NCBI GenBank assembly: GCA_017420825.1
Contig: JAFQNU010000032.1
Span: forward strand, 1 to 6,333
Direction: 5' to 3'
Length of the DNA stretch: 6,333 nucleotides
From: Clostridia bacterium
GTDB lineage: Bacteria > Bacillota > Clostridia > UBA1381
In this document: in pieces, positions 1 through 5,769 of the stretch
Numbering within the stretch: position 1 is the stretch's first letter
Layout of the letters: each line of letters starts with the position of its first letter
Program-made: the position numbers and the translations under genes
The notes under the pieces: model-generated
Told to the model about the DNA's origin: nothing
The model's input: the letters and a program-made list of their open reading frames with translations, nothing else
Databases searched by the model: none

Positions 1-28
1 AGCTTTTACACTGTTTTTTGTCTCACCT

Positions 29-50
29 TTTGTCGAATTTCTCCGACAAA
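29..50. promoter_or_regulatory. Inverted pair of Spo0A-box-like sites
   Basis: The plus strand reads TTTGTCGAAT at 29-38, which contains the Spo0A-box consensus TTTGTCGAA. The minus strand reads TTTGTCGGAG from 50 to 41, the same core with one mismatch. Together they make a 7-bp dyad (29-35 with 44-50, loop 36-43). The dyad covers the predicted start point (near 47) of the leftward promoter at 54-82. Repression from a site at the start point is the expected effect of Spo0A~P there, as at abrB in Bacillus. The dyad could instead be the operator of an unrelated dimeric repressor. Confidence 0.5.
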
Positions 51-53
51 TAC

Positions 54-82
54 ATTATACAATACATTTTACATTATTTCAA
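54..82 (-). promoter_or_regulatory. Sigma-A type promoter firing leftward out of the window
   Basis: On the minus strand a -35 TTGAAA (82-77) is followed by exactly 17 bases and a perfect -10 TATAAT (59-54). It lies just past the mutS terminator and points to a gene beyond the left edge. An AGGTGA ribosome-binding-like sequence occurs at 28-23, but no usable start codon follows it before position 1, so that gene cannot be identified. Confidence 0.65.
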
Positions 83-94
83 GTATAAATGAAT

Positions 95-130
95 AAAAAA
101 TGCGCAGCAAACCCGAAGGAAAGCCACGCA
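95..130 (-). terminator. Intrinsic terminator of the miaB-mutS transcript
   Basis: Read on the minus strand, an 8-bp stem with two G-U pairs (130-123 with 108-101) encloses a symmetric three-by-three internal loop. This is topped by CC-UUCG-GG (119-112), a stable UUCG tetraloop, and followed by six T (100-95). It lies about 110 bases after the mutS stop. The stretch between (131-241) shows no gene or other structure that I can support. Confidence 0.7.
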
Positions 131-241
131 CAAAAAACGCAGTCACTTTGTTTCAAAAAGGCTACCACACACTTTTTTTATCACAACACAACTTACTCAC
201 ATAAGGGTATGAAGAAACAAGTGTACGTTTTTTACTTTATT

Positions 242-2833
242 TTACTGTAATTTTGCCTTATTTGCAAGCTCGAAAAGCTTATTCATAGCCTCAATAGGTG
301 TCAGTGTTGTTACATCAAGGAGCTTTAATTCCTTTGCAATCTCATCTGCCACACCGTCATCAAAGCCTATTTGTGCGGATTGCTCCAAAACCTCTCTTGG
401 CTTAATTACATTCTGTGTGTCATCATTTTCAATCTTATTTAATACCTCTTTTGCACGCTTTATGACCTCATCAGGTACACCCGCAAGCTTCGCAACCTCT
501 ATACCAAAGCTGTCGTCTGTTCCGCCTCTGACAATTTTTCTTAAAAATGTTATATCGTCACCACGTTTTTTTACAGCTATTCTGTAATTCAACACGCCGT
601 CAAGCTTATCCTCAAGCTGTGAAAGCTCGTGATAATGAGTTGCAAACAGGGTTTTTGCACCAATTTTTTTCTTGTTATGTATATGCTCGGCAACCGCCCA
701 CGCAATAGACAAGCCGTCATAGGTGCTTGTTCCTCTTCCTATCTCGTCTAAAATAACAAGTGATTTTTTTGTCGCATTTTTTAATATATTTGCAACCTCA
801 ACCATTTCAAGCATGAATGTACTTTGTCCTGCAGAAATGTCGTCTGATGCACCTACTCTTGTAAATATCTTATCCGCAACACCGAGCTTTGCATATGATG
901 CAGGCACAAAGCTTCCAACCTGTGCCATGAGTGTAATAAGAGCAACCTGTCGCATATATGTTGATTTTCCTGCCATATTAGGACCTGTTATAATAAGCAG
1001 TCTTGCATTTTCGCAGTTCATGTCTGTATCATTGGGAACAAACATGGTTGATGACTGCATCGACTCAACAACAGGGTGTCTGCCGTCCTTTATTACAAGC
1101 TCATCAGTACCCACCATTTCAGGCATTGTATAGTTATTCTTATACGCAACAACTGCAAAGGAATAAAGCACATCAGCTATGGCAATAATTTCTGCAGCCT
1201 GTCGTAATCTTTCTGCATTATCGGTCACTACTTTTCTTATGCCTTCAAATAGCTCCATTTCAAGTGATGCAAGATTTTCCGACGCATTCATTATCGTCTC
1301 TTCAATTTCCTTTAGCTCAGGAGTTATATATCTCTCTGCATTTGCAAGAGTCTGCTTTCTTATGTACGTATCAGGAACATCTGCAGAATTAAGCTTTGTG
1401 ACCTCAATATAATAACCAAATACCTTGTTATATCCTGTCTTTAAGGTTTTTATTCCTGTTTTTTCCCTCTCACTTGCCTCAATCTGCGCTACCCATGTTG
1501 TACCCTCTGTCATGGCGGCACGGTATTTATCAAGCGTTTCATTATATCCCTTTTTTATTATTGTACCGGGCTTATAAACCGCCGACACATCACTGTTAAT
1601 CGACTCACACAAAAGCTCGCACAGCTCGCTCATTATATCCATATTTGAGTAAAGCTCCGATAAAATCGGGGACTTTGTTTGTGATAAGATATATTCAAGC
1701 TCAGGTAATTTCAAAAGCGAGTCCCTTAGTGACAGCATATCCTTCGGGGTAAGAGTGTTTGAAAAAACTCTGCTCACTATTCTTGAAATATCATAAATCC
1801 CCGACAAAACATTACCCAAATCATCTCTTAATATGGGATTGTCAAACAATTCCTTAACCGAATAGAGCCTTTTATTTATTGTTATAGGATTTACAAGAGG
1901 CTTTTCAAGCCATTGAGTAAGCATTCTTGCTCCCATAGATGTCTTTGTCTTATCAAGAACACCAAGAAGAGAGCCTTTTTTCTTTTTCTCACGCATAGTC
2001 TCGGTTATCTCAAGATTTCTGCGTGTTGCCATATCAATATCCATATATTCATCAGTAGAATATACATTTAAGCTGTCAATATAACAAAGTCCGTCCTTTT
2101 GAGTGAGGTCAAGATATTTTAGCAGTGCATACACCGCATCAGACTGTGTTGAATCACCCTTTAAGCCAAGCTCATCAAGCGGTTTTAAAAACTGTGCCTT
2201 AATTCTTTCCTCTGCAAGAAGGCTTCTGAAATACTCATCACCAAGACGTTCCACCCTGCATCCAAACCTTGCTTCTATCTCTGAAACTGTCTTATCACTC
2301 ACCTCTTTATTTGCAATAATCTCACTCGGAGAGTATCTTGCAAGCTCATTAAACAATGCGCTAACTCCCGATACAGTTGTTAAAAACATTTCTCCCGTGG
2401 AGGCATCACAAAATACAACCGCAATAGCCTGTGCTGTGATATTAATAACACATAAATAGTTGTTTTTCGTATCATCAAGCATTATCTCATCGAGTGCCGT
2501 TCCCTGTGTGATAATCTTAACAACCTCTCTTTTAACCATTCCCTTTGCAGTTTTCGGGTCCTCAACCTGCTCGCATATTGCTACCTTATATCCCTTATTA
2601 ACAAGCTTTGCAATATAAACACTTGCACTGTGAAAGGGAACGCCACACATGGGTGCACGTTCCTCCATTCCGCAGTTTTTTCCCGTCAGAGTCAGCTCAA
2701 GCTCTTTTGATACGGTAATTGCATCGTCAAAAAACATCTCATAAAAATCTCCGAGACGGTAAAACAAAATACAATCACCATGCTCCTCCTTTGTTCGGAG
2801 GTAATGGCCCATCATAGGTGACAGTTCGCCCAT
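242..2833 (-). CDS. mutS: DNA mismatch repair ATPase MutS
   Basis: MutS scans DNA as a clamp-shaped dimer, binds mispairs and small loops, and recruits MutL in an ATP-dependent way. The 863 residues are full length for the family. The N-terminal mispair-reading motif Phe-Tyr-Glu is at residues 30-32 (in GDFYEMFF). The Walker A loop GPNMAGKST is at 617-625, Walker B with Asp696-Glu697 (LVILDEIGRG) and the ATHYHEL switch at 731-737. The C-terminal tail ends in the usual TPIEAMNKLFEL helix. The chosen ATG has GGAAGG seven bases upstream, and the following LSPMM is the conserved family N-terminus. It is the last gene of the unit, 23 bases after the YlbF-family gene, and is followed by a hairpin terminator. 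mutL, its common neighbour, does not follow within the remaining 241 bases. No truncation or frameshift was seen. Confidence 0.98.
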   Translation of the reverse strand: MGELSPMMGHYLRTKEEHGDCILFYRLGDFYEMFFDDAITVSKELELTLTGKNCGMEERAPMCGVPFHSASVYIAKLVNKGYKVAICEQVEDPKTAKGMVKREVVKIITQGTALDEIMLDDTKNNYLCVINITAQAIAVVFCDASTGEMFLTTVSGVSALFNELARYSPSEIIANKEVSDKTVSEIEARFGCRVERLGDEYFRSLLAEERIKAQFLKPLDELGLKGDSTQSDAVYALLKYLDLTQKDGLCYIDSLNVYSTDEYMDIDMATRRNLEITETMREKKKKGSLLGVLDKTKTSMGARMLTQWLEKPLVNPITINKRLYSVKELFDNPILRDDLGNVLSGIYDISRIVSRVFSNTLTPKDMLSLRDSLLKLPELEYILSQTKSPILSELYSNMDIMSELCELLCESINSDVSAVYKPGTIIKKGYNETLDKYRAAMTEGTTWVAQIEASEREKTGIKTLKTGYNKVFGYYIEVTKLNSADVPDTYIRKQTLANAERYITPELKEIEETIMNASENLASLEMELFEGIRKVVTDNAERLRQAAEIIAIADVLYSFAVVAYKNNYTMPEMVGTDELVIKDGRHPVVESMQSSTMFVPNDTDMNCENARLLIITGPNMAGKSTYMRQVALITLMAQVGSFVPASYAKLGVADKIFTRVGASDDISAGQSTFMLEMVEVANILKNATKKSLVILDEIGRGTSTYDGLSIAWAVAEHIHNKKKIGAKTLFATHYHELSQLEDKLDGVLNYRIAVKKRGDDITFLRKIVRGGTDDSFGIEVAKLAGVPDEVIKRAKEVLNKIENDDTQNVIKPREVLEQSAQIGFDDGVADEIAKELKLLDVTTLTPIEAMNKLFELANKAKLQ

Positions 2834-2856
2834 TGTGTAACCTTCCTTTCAATTAA

Positions 2857-3231
2857 TCAATGACAGCCGCCGCATGTACTGCAGTCATGTGTACAATTAG
2901 GGTCTTGTCCTGTAATATAGAAATTCAATACCTGATTAATTTTTGTGACCATTTCATCAAATGCCTTTTTTGCCTCAACATAATCAGCAATTTTCTTGTT
3001 TTTATTTATCAGCTCGGAAAATGCCTCATTATTCTTTACAATAGCCTCTGCCTGCTGAATTTTTCCTGCCTGCATATCTCTTGCAATATTCATTCTTTTT
3101 AAATTAAACTCCTGCAAAAGCTCCTGTGCCTCTTTATCGTTCTTCTGAGCCTCGTCAGCTTCGTCCATTGCCTTCATTTCGGGCGAATTTTTTATTAATT
3201 CTCCTAATTCATGTGCCTTTTCTAAAATCAT
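2857..3231 (-). CDS. YlbF/YmcA family protein with C-terminal cysteine cluster
   Basis: A small helical protein of the YlbF/YmcA (formerly DUF964) family. Two B. subtilis members, YlbF (RicF) and YmcA (RicA), form the Y/Ric complex with YaaT (RicT). That complex binds iron-sulfur clusters and affects RNase Y-dependent mRNA processing, competence and sporulation. The protein shows the family's amphipathic helices (about residues 1-105 from the start used here), then a tail with C-x3-C-x2-C-x2-C-H (Cys113, 117, 120, 123, His124), a likely metal or Fe-S site. The ATG at 3231 was chosen because AAAGGA lies nine bases upstream. Starts at 3240 (ATG) or 3255 (TTG, overlapping miaB) are possible but badly spaced. 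Position between miaB and mutS matches B. subtilis ymcA, so it is probably the RicA positional counterpart, although a Cys-rich tail is also known in YlbF. Which paralogue it represents is not settled. Confidence 0.88.
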   Translation of the reverse strand: MILEKAHELGELIKNSPEMKAMDEADEAQKNDKEAQELLQEFNLKRMNIARDMQAGKIQQAEAIVKNNEAFSELINKNKKIADYVEAKKAFDEMVTKINQVLNFYITGQDPNCTHDCSTCGGCH

Positions 3232-3240
3232 CTTAAACAT

Positions 3241-3246
3241 TCCTTT
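3241..3246 (-). promoter_or_regulatory. Shine-Dalgarno that sets the YlbF-family start
   Basis: AAAGGA on the minus strand lies just past the miaB stop codon (3250-3248). It is nine bases from the ATG at 3231 but directly abuts the ATG at 3240. The 3231 start is therefore favoured. Confidence 0.6.
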
Positions 3247-3247
3247 C

Positions 3248-4669
3248 TTAATCAACTAAAACACCGTTAAGGCTCCATGTATGCGCCTCGCATATTTTCA
3301 CCTTCACATATTTCCCTGTCAAAGACTTATCGCCCTTGAAATTAACTATTTTTGAGGTATCGGTTCTGCCTGATAACATCTTGTCATCATTTTTACTAAC
3401 ACCGTCAACCAGCACCGTTTCAATCCTGCCTACGTATGCGTCATTTTTCTTTTTGGAGATTTCATTCTGCACCTCAAGCAAGCGGTTAAAGTTATTATGA
3501 ATTTCATCATCGCTCAATACAAAATCAAGCTTTGCCGCAGGAGTACCCTCTCTTCGTGAATAGATAAAAGAAAAGATATTATCGTATTCAACCTGTCTTA
3601 GCATATCGAGTGTCCATTCAAAATCCTCGTTTGTTTCGGTTGGAAATCCCACTATAACGTCTGTTGAGAGTGATATATCAGGCATTTTTTCCTTTACCTT
3701 TCGTATTTTTTCAAGGTAATCTTCACGGGTATATCCTCTGTTCATCTTCTTTAAGACTTCATTGCTGCCTGCCTGAAACGGCAAATGAAGCTGTCTGCAC
3801 ACCTTTTCACACTCTGCCATTGCTAAAATAAGCTCGTCCGATAAATCCTTGGGGTGCGAGGTCATAAAACGTATCCTCTCAACTCCCTCAATATCATTTA
3901 CCATTCTCAAAAGCTTTGCAAAATTTATATCCTCTTCCAAATCCTTGCCGTACGAGTTTACATTCTGCCCCAGCAAGCATATCTCTGTGCATCCGTTTTC
4001 TACAAGCTGTTTTACCTCATTCAATACCGCCGTACTTGTTCTGCTTCGTTCTCTGCCTCTCACATACGGCACTATGCAGTATGAGCAAAAATTATTACAG
4101 CCATACATTATTGATACCCACGCTTTTTGCGAATAATCCCTCAAAATAGGAATATCCTCGGCAATTTTGCCGTCCGAGTCCTCGATATCTATAACGCTCT
4201 TCTTATTCTTTGTAATAACCTCATACAAATATTCAGGCATTTTGTATAATGCGTGAGTTCCGAACACCATGTCCACATGAGAATGAATTTTCTTTATTTT
4301 CTCCGTTATATGCTCCTGCTGTACCATACAGCCGCATATACCGATTATCATTTCAGGTCTTGACTCCTTAATATGCTTTAAAATTCCAAGTCTTCCGAAA
4401 ACCTTCTGTTCTGCATTCTCACGAACTGCACAGGTGTTATAAATAACAACATCAGCATTTTCTGCATCATCACAAAACTCAAAGCCTGCTTCATGGAGCA
4501 TTCCCCTTATTCTCTCGGTGTCATTCTCATTTTGCTGACAGCCGTATGTCTCGGTGTTTGCTCTCATTGGTCTGCCGTTTTGCACTGCAAAGCGGTTGTT
4601 AAGCTCTTTTATTTTATAAATATATCCTTTTTGAATTTCAATTTCCTTGTTATCAACATATTCTGCCAT
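3248..4669 (-). CDS. miaB: tRNA-2-methylthio-N6-dimethylallyladenosine synthase MiaB
   Basis: A radical-SAM methylthiotransferase that adds a methylthio group to i6A at position 37 of tRNAs reading codons that begin with U, giving ms2i6A. The N-terminal methylthiotransferase domain carries the three auxiliary-cluster cysteines in TYGCQQNEND (Cys44), NTCAVREN (Cys80) and GCMVQQ (Cys114). The radical-SAM domain has CNNFCSYC (Cys191, 195, 198) binding the SAM-cleaving [4Fe-4S] cluster. The last roughly 65 residues look like the TRAM RNA-binding domain. The 473-residue length includes an N-terminal extension of about 35 residues before the first conserved segment, as in other Firmicute MiaB proteins. 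GAAGGGA lies about 11 bases before the ATG. It starts 46 bases after the KilA-N relic on the same strand and has no convincing promoter of its own, so it is probably transcribed from the promoter at 5020-5048. NTCAVREN and the gene context argue for MiaB over MtaB or RimO. Confidence 0.96.
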   Translation of the reverse strand: MAEYVDNKEIEIQKGYIYKIKELNNRFAVQNGRPMRANTETYGCQQNENDTERIRGMLHEAGFEFCDDAENADVVIYNTCAVRENAEQKVFGRLGILKHIKESRPEMIIGICGCMVQQEHITEKIKKIHSHVDMVFGTHALYKMPEYLYEVITKNKKSVIDIEDSDGKIAEDIPILRDYSQKAWVSIMYGCNNFCSYCIVPYVRGRERSRTSTAVLNEVKQLVENGCTEICLLGQNVNSYGKDLEEDINFAKLLRMVNDIEGVERIRFMTSHPKDLSDELILAMAECEKVCRQLHLPFQAGSNEVLKKMNRGYTREDYLEKIRKVKEKMPDISLSTDVIVGFPTETNEDFEWTLDMLRQVEYDNIFSFIYSRREGTPAAKLDFVLSDDEIHNNFNRLLEVQNEISKKKNDAYVGRIETVLVDGVSKNDDKMLSGRTDTSKIVNFKGDKSLTGKYVKVKICEAHTWSLNGVLVD

Positions 4670-4715
4670 TCAGATATACGTCCCTTCAATTATAAATTTT
4701 ACAATTTTTGTGGAG

Positions 4716-4973
4716 TTAAATAAAACTATTCTTTCCTGCCTGATTTTCAAAGGTCGTAAATTCGATACCTTTGAAATCGGGATTATTTAATTTTTCCCAC
4801 AATCCTAAATATGAAATAACATCCTTATTTCTCATCCATGTTTGAATTGGAACCTTAGGCTCCTTCGAATTTGCATATCTGGCGATATCAGTAAGAGAAA
4901 TATATTCTGCCTTATTTATTTTTTTATATTTTATATCAATACCATTTACTTCTATCTGATTATTTTTGAGCAT
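4716..4973 (-). pseudogene. Truncated KilA-N domain gene (relic)
   Basis: The 85 residues match the front half of the KilA-N domain, a DNA-binding module of phage and mobile-element proteins: YISLTDIARYANSKEP, then IQTWMRNKDVISYLGLWEKLNNPDFKGIEF and FENQAGKNSFI. Intact family members continue with a Leu-Thr/Ser-Pro-x-Lys-Trp-Ile segment and a further 50 or more residues. Here the frame ends in TAA right after NSFI. Reading one base back (-1 frame, from 4719) gives Leu-Thr-Pro-Gln-Lys and then a second stop at 4701-4699. A one-base deletion plus loss of the 3' part explains this. The start is well supported by AAAGGGGGAG six bases upstream of the ATG and by the promoter at 5020-5048. A short expressed protein is possible, but the missing half of the domain makes normal function unlikely. 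It sits upstream of miaB on the same strand. Confidence 0.75.
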
Positions 4974-5019
4974 TATATACTCCCCCTTTAGTTATCTAAA
5001 CAAAAATAACCTATATTGT

Positions 5020-5048
5020 ATTATAACATATTATTTGTCCGAAAACAA
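5020..5048 (-). promoter_or_regulatory. Extended -10 promoter for the KilA-N relic and probably miaB-mutS
   Basis: On the minus strand there is a perfect TATAAT (5025-5020) with a TGn extension directly upstream (5028-5026) and a weak -35 TTGTTT (5048-5043), spacer 17. Transcription would start near 5013, about 40 bases before the KilA-N start codon. No terminator lies between here and miaB. The TATAAT at 4694-4689 has no -35 and would start inside the miaB ribosome binding site, so this upstream promoter is the best candidate for the operon. Confidence 0.6.
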
Positions 5049-5125
5049 CATTTTTCTGTATATTTTCATTCTTTTATATTATTTTAAAAAGCAACGTACT
5101 ATTTAATTGTAGAATAATCAGGTGA

Positions 5126-5135
5126 TTTGTCGAAT
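5126..5135 (+). promoter_or_regulatory. Candidate Spo0A box upstream of the leader RNA promoter
   Basis: TTTGTCGAAT on the plus strand is an exact match to the Spo0A-box core. It shares twelve identical bases with the site at 29-40. It lies about 90 bases upstream of the predicted leader start and about 80 bases upstream of the KilA-N promoter's -35, so it could affect either. A single short site may be chance, so confidence is modest. Confidence 0.4.
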
Positions 5136-5183
5136 TTTAGTATACGAAACTTGCAGGAATATCAAAAAAATAAGAAAAAAGTA

Positions 5184-5217
5184 TTTACTTGACATAACTT
5201 TTATGTTAAAATATTTT
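5184..5217 (+). promoter_or_regulatory. Promoter of the structured leader, with operator-like dyad
   Basis: Two overlapping readings are possible. The first is TTTACT (5184-5189), 17 bases, then TAAAAT (5207-5212) with a TGn extension (5204-5206), giving a start near 5219-5221. The second is a perfect TTGACA (5189-5194), 17 bases, then TATTTT (5212-5217), giving a start near 5224. The first puts the RNA's first base at the start of its long-range stem. ACATAA (5192-5197) and TTATGT (5201-5206) form a perfect dyad with a 3-base centre. With the next bases out, the arms reach nine with one mismatch, overlapping the promoter as a repressor operator would. Confidence 0.6.
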
Positions 5218-5218
5218 T

Positions 5219-5474
5219 ATAACCACGCTATGGGAATCATTATATTCCCAAAACATCTACATATATTTTTGCGTATCTATATTGTGAATACGCTGTTTTA
5301 TGAATGGCATTTTTTTGCATAACGGACTATATGTTGTAAAAAACGTACAGCTCCGATGTTTTTATCGTACCGTTATGCTTTGTCATATGAGTATGTGTAG
5401 AATAGCGTGGTTGCAAATCGGTAGCTGCAGCGTTTTTGGTGCGTAGCTCCGATTGTGTAGCTACGCACTTTTTT
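5219..5474 (+). ncRNA. Structured leader RNA of unknown class (riboswitch-like attenuator)
   Basis: No protein frame here is convincing, but pairing potential is strong. P1 is 11 perfect bp, 5221-5231 (AACCACGCTAT) with 5402-5412 (ATAGCGTGGTT), joining the two ends of a domain of about 190 bases. Inside are P2 (GGGAAT 5232-5237 with ATTCCC 5244-5249), P3 (GCGTAT 5271-5276 with ATACGC 5288-5293), P4 (GCATAACGG 5317-5325 with CCGTTATGC 5370-5378, nine perfect bp) with a possible inner hairpin 5354-5357/5364-5367, and a small P5 (5384-5387 with 5392-5395). The 3' part (5413-5474) holds an antiterminator/terminator switch. It is followed 34 bases later by the small gene at 5509, with no room for a separate promoter. 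I looked for hallmark sequences of T-box, TPP, SAM, lysine, cobalamin, FMN, purine and c-di-GMP leaders and saw none. It could instead act as a free small RNA ending at the terminator. Confidence 0.65.
5439..5474 (+). terminator. Intrinsic terminator inside the leader
   Basis: GTGCGTAGCT (5439-5448) pairs perfectly with AGCTACGCAC (5459-5468), loop of 10, followed by six T (5469-5474). It competes with pairing of ATCGG-T-AGCT (5417-5426) to AGCTCCGAT (5445-5453), which shares bases 5445-5448 of the terminator's 5' arm. It lies 34 bases upstream of the small gene's ATG, so it gates that gene's transcription. Confidence 0.85.
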
Positions 5475-5508
5475 ACCCAAAAAAATAATATTTTACAGGA
5501 GGATAACA

Positions 5509-5763
5509 ATGAGCATATTAGAAAAAATTTATTTACAACAATTAGATTTATATCATAAGAAATCAGAAGCTATGGAGGAATATATACTATACACTCTCGC
5601 AAGGGAGGAATTCTGCTCCAAACTATCTGATGAACTACTTGCCGAGTTCGAAAAACTCATGGATTTAAAGCTTGACTGCGAAGATGCTGAAGGCCTTTCC
5701 TTATTCAAGGGCGGTATTTGTTGCGGTATCAACATGGCTATGCTTATGCAGGAAACAAAATAA
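5509..5763 (+). CDS. Small helical protein resembling the DUF6809 group
   Basis: An 84-residue acidic, helical protein of unknown function. The layout resembles DUF6809-type proteins of Clostridia: an N-terminal ILEKIYLQQLDL, a charged central helix pair (about residues 20-62), and a C-terminal FKGGICCGINMAMLMQET that fits the group's 'F-x-x-G-F-x-x-G' ending. The match is by eye and only moderate. No signal peptide, membrane segment or catalytic motif is visible. Two adjacent cysteines (72-73) lie in the C-terminal motif, with further cysteines at 36 and 57. The ATG at 5509 has AGGAGG six bases upstream, one of the best ribosome binding sites in the window. It appears to be transcribed only by read-through of the leader terminator at 5439-5474, and it ends at the terminator at 5808-5845. 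It stands alone, convergent with the HutP-family gene. Relatives are often near mobile elements, and a KilA-N relic lies on the other side of the leader. Confidence 0.7.
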   Translation: MSILEKIYLQQLDLYHKKSEAMEEYILYTLAREEFCSKLSDELLAEFEKLMDLKLDCEDAEGLSLFKGGICCGINMAMLMQETK

Positions 5764-5769
5764 TAAAAA

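Noticed and set aside
4689..4694. Separate miaB promoter with TATAAT on the minus strand
   Set aside because: There is no -35 at usable spacing (AACTCC), and the start would fall within the ribosome binding site.
4699..4735. Programmed -1 frameshift in the KilA-N gene
   Set aside because: There is no proper slippery heptamer, and the -1 frame stops after six codons, so decay is the simpler reading.
5033..5045. Third Spo0A box (TTTGTCCGAAAAC) over the KilA-N promoter spacer
   Set aside because: It has an extra C in the core and is too degenerate to count.
5122..5322. Open frame of 66 codons on the plus strand in the intergenic region
   Set aside because: It overlaps the promoter and the paired leader segments, its composition is that of AT-rich DNA, and it has no good ribosome binding site.
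5221..5412. Retron-like RNA, because inverted ends enclose a folded RNA
   Set aside because: No reverse transcriptase is nearby, and the following terminator/antiterminator fits a leader better.
5396..5420. T-box sequence (AGCGTGG resembles AGGGTGG)
   Set aside because: The match to the conserved T-box is poor, these bases pair perfectly with the 5' end, and the downstream gene is neither a tRNA ligase nor an amino acid gene.
5327..5509. Open frame of 60 codons on the minus strand
   Set aside because: It is antisense to the leader and terminator, has no family resemblance, and its start overlaps the small gene's start codon.
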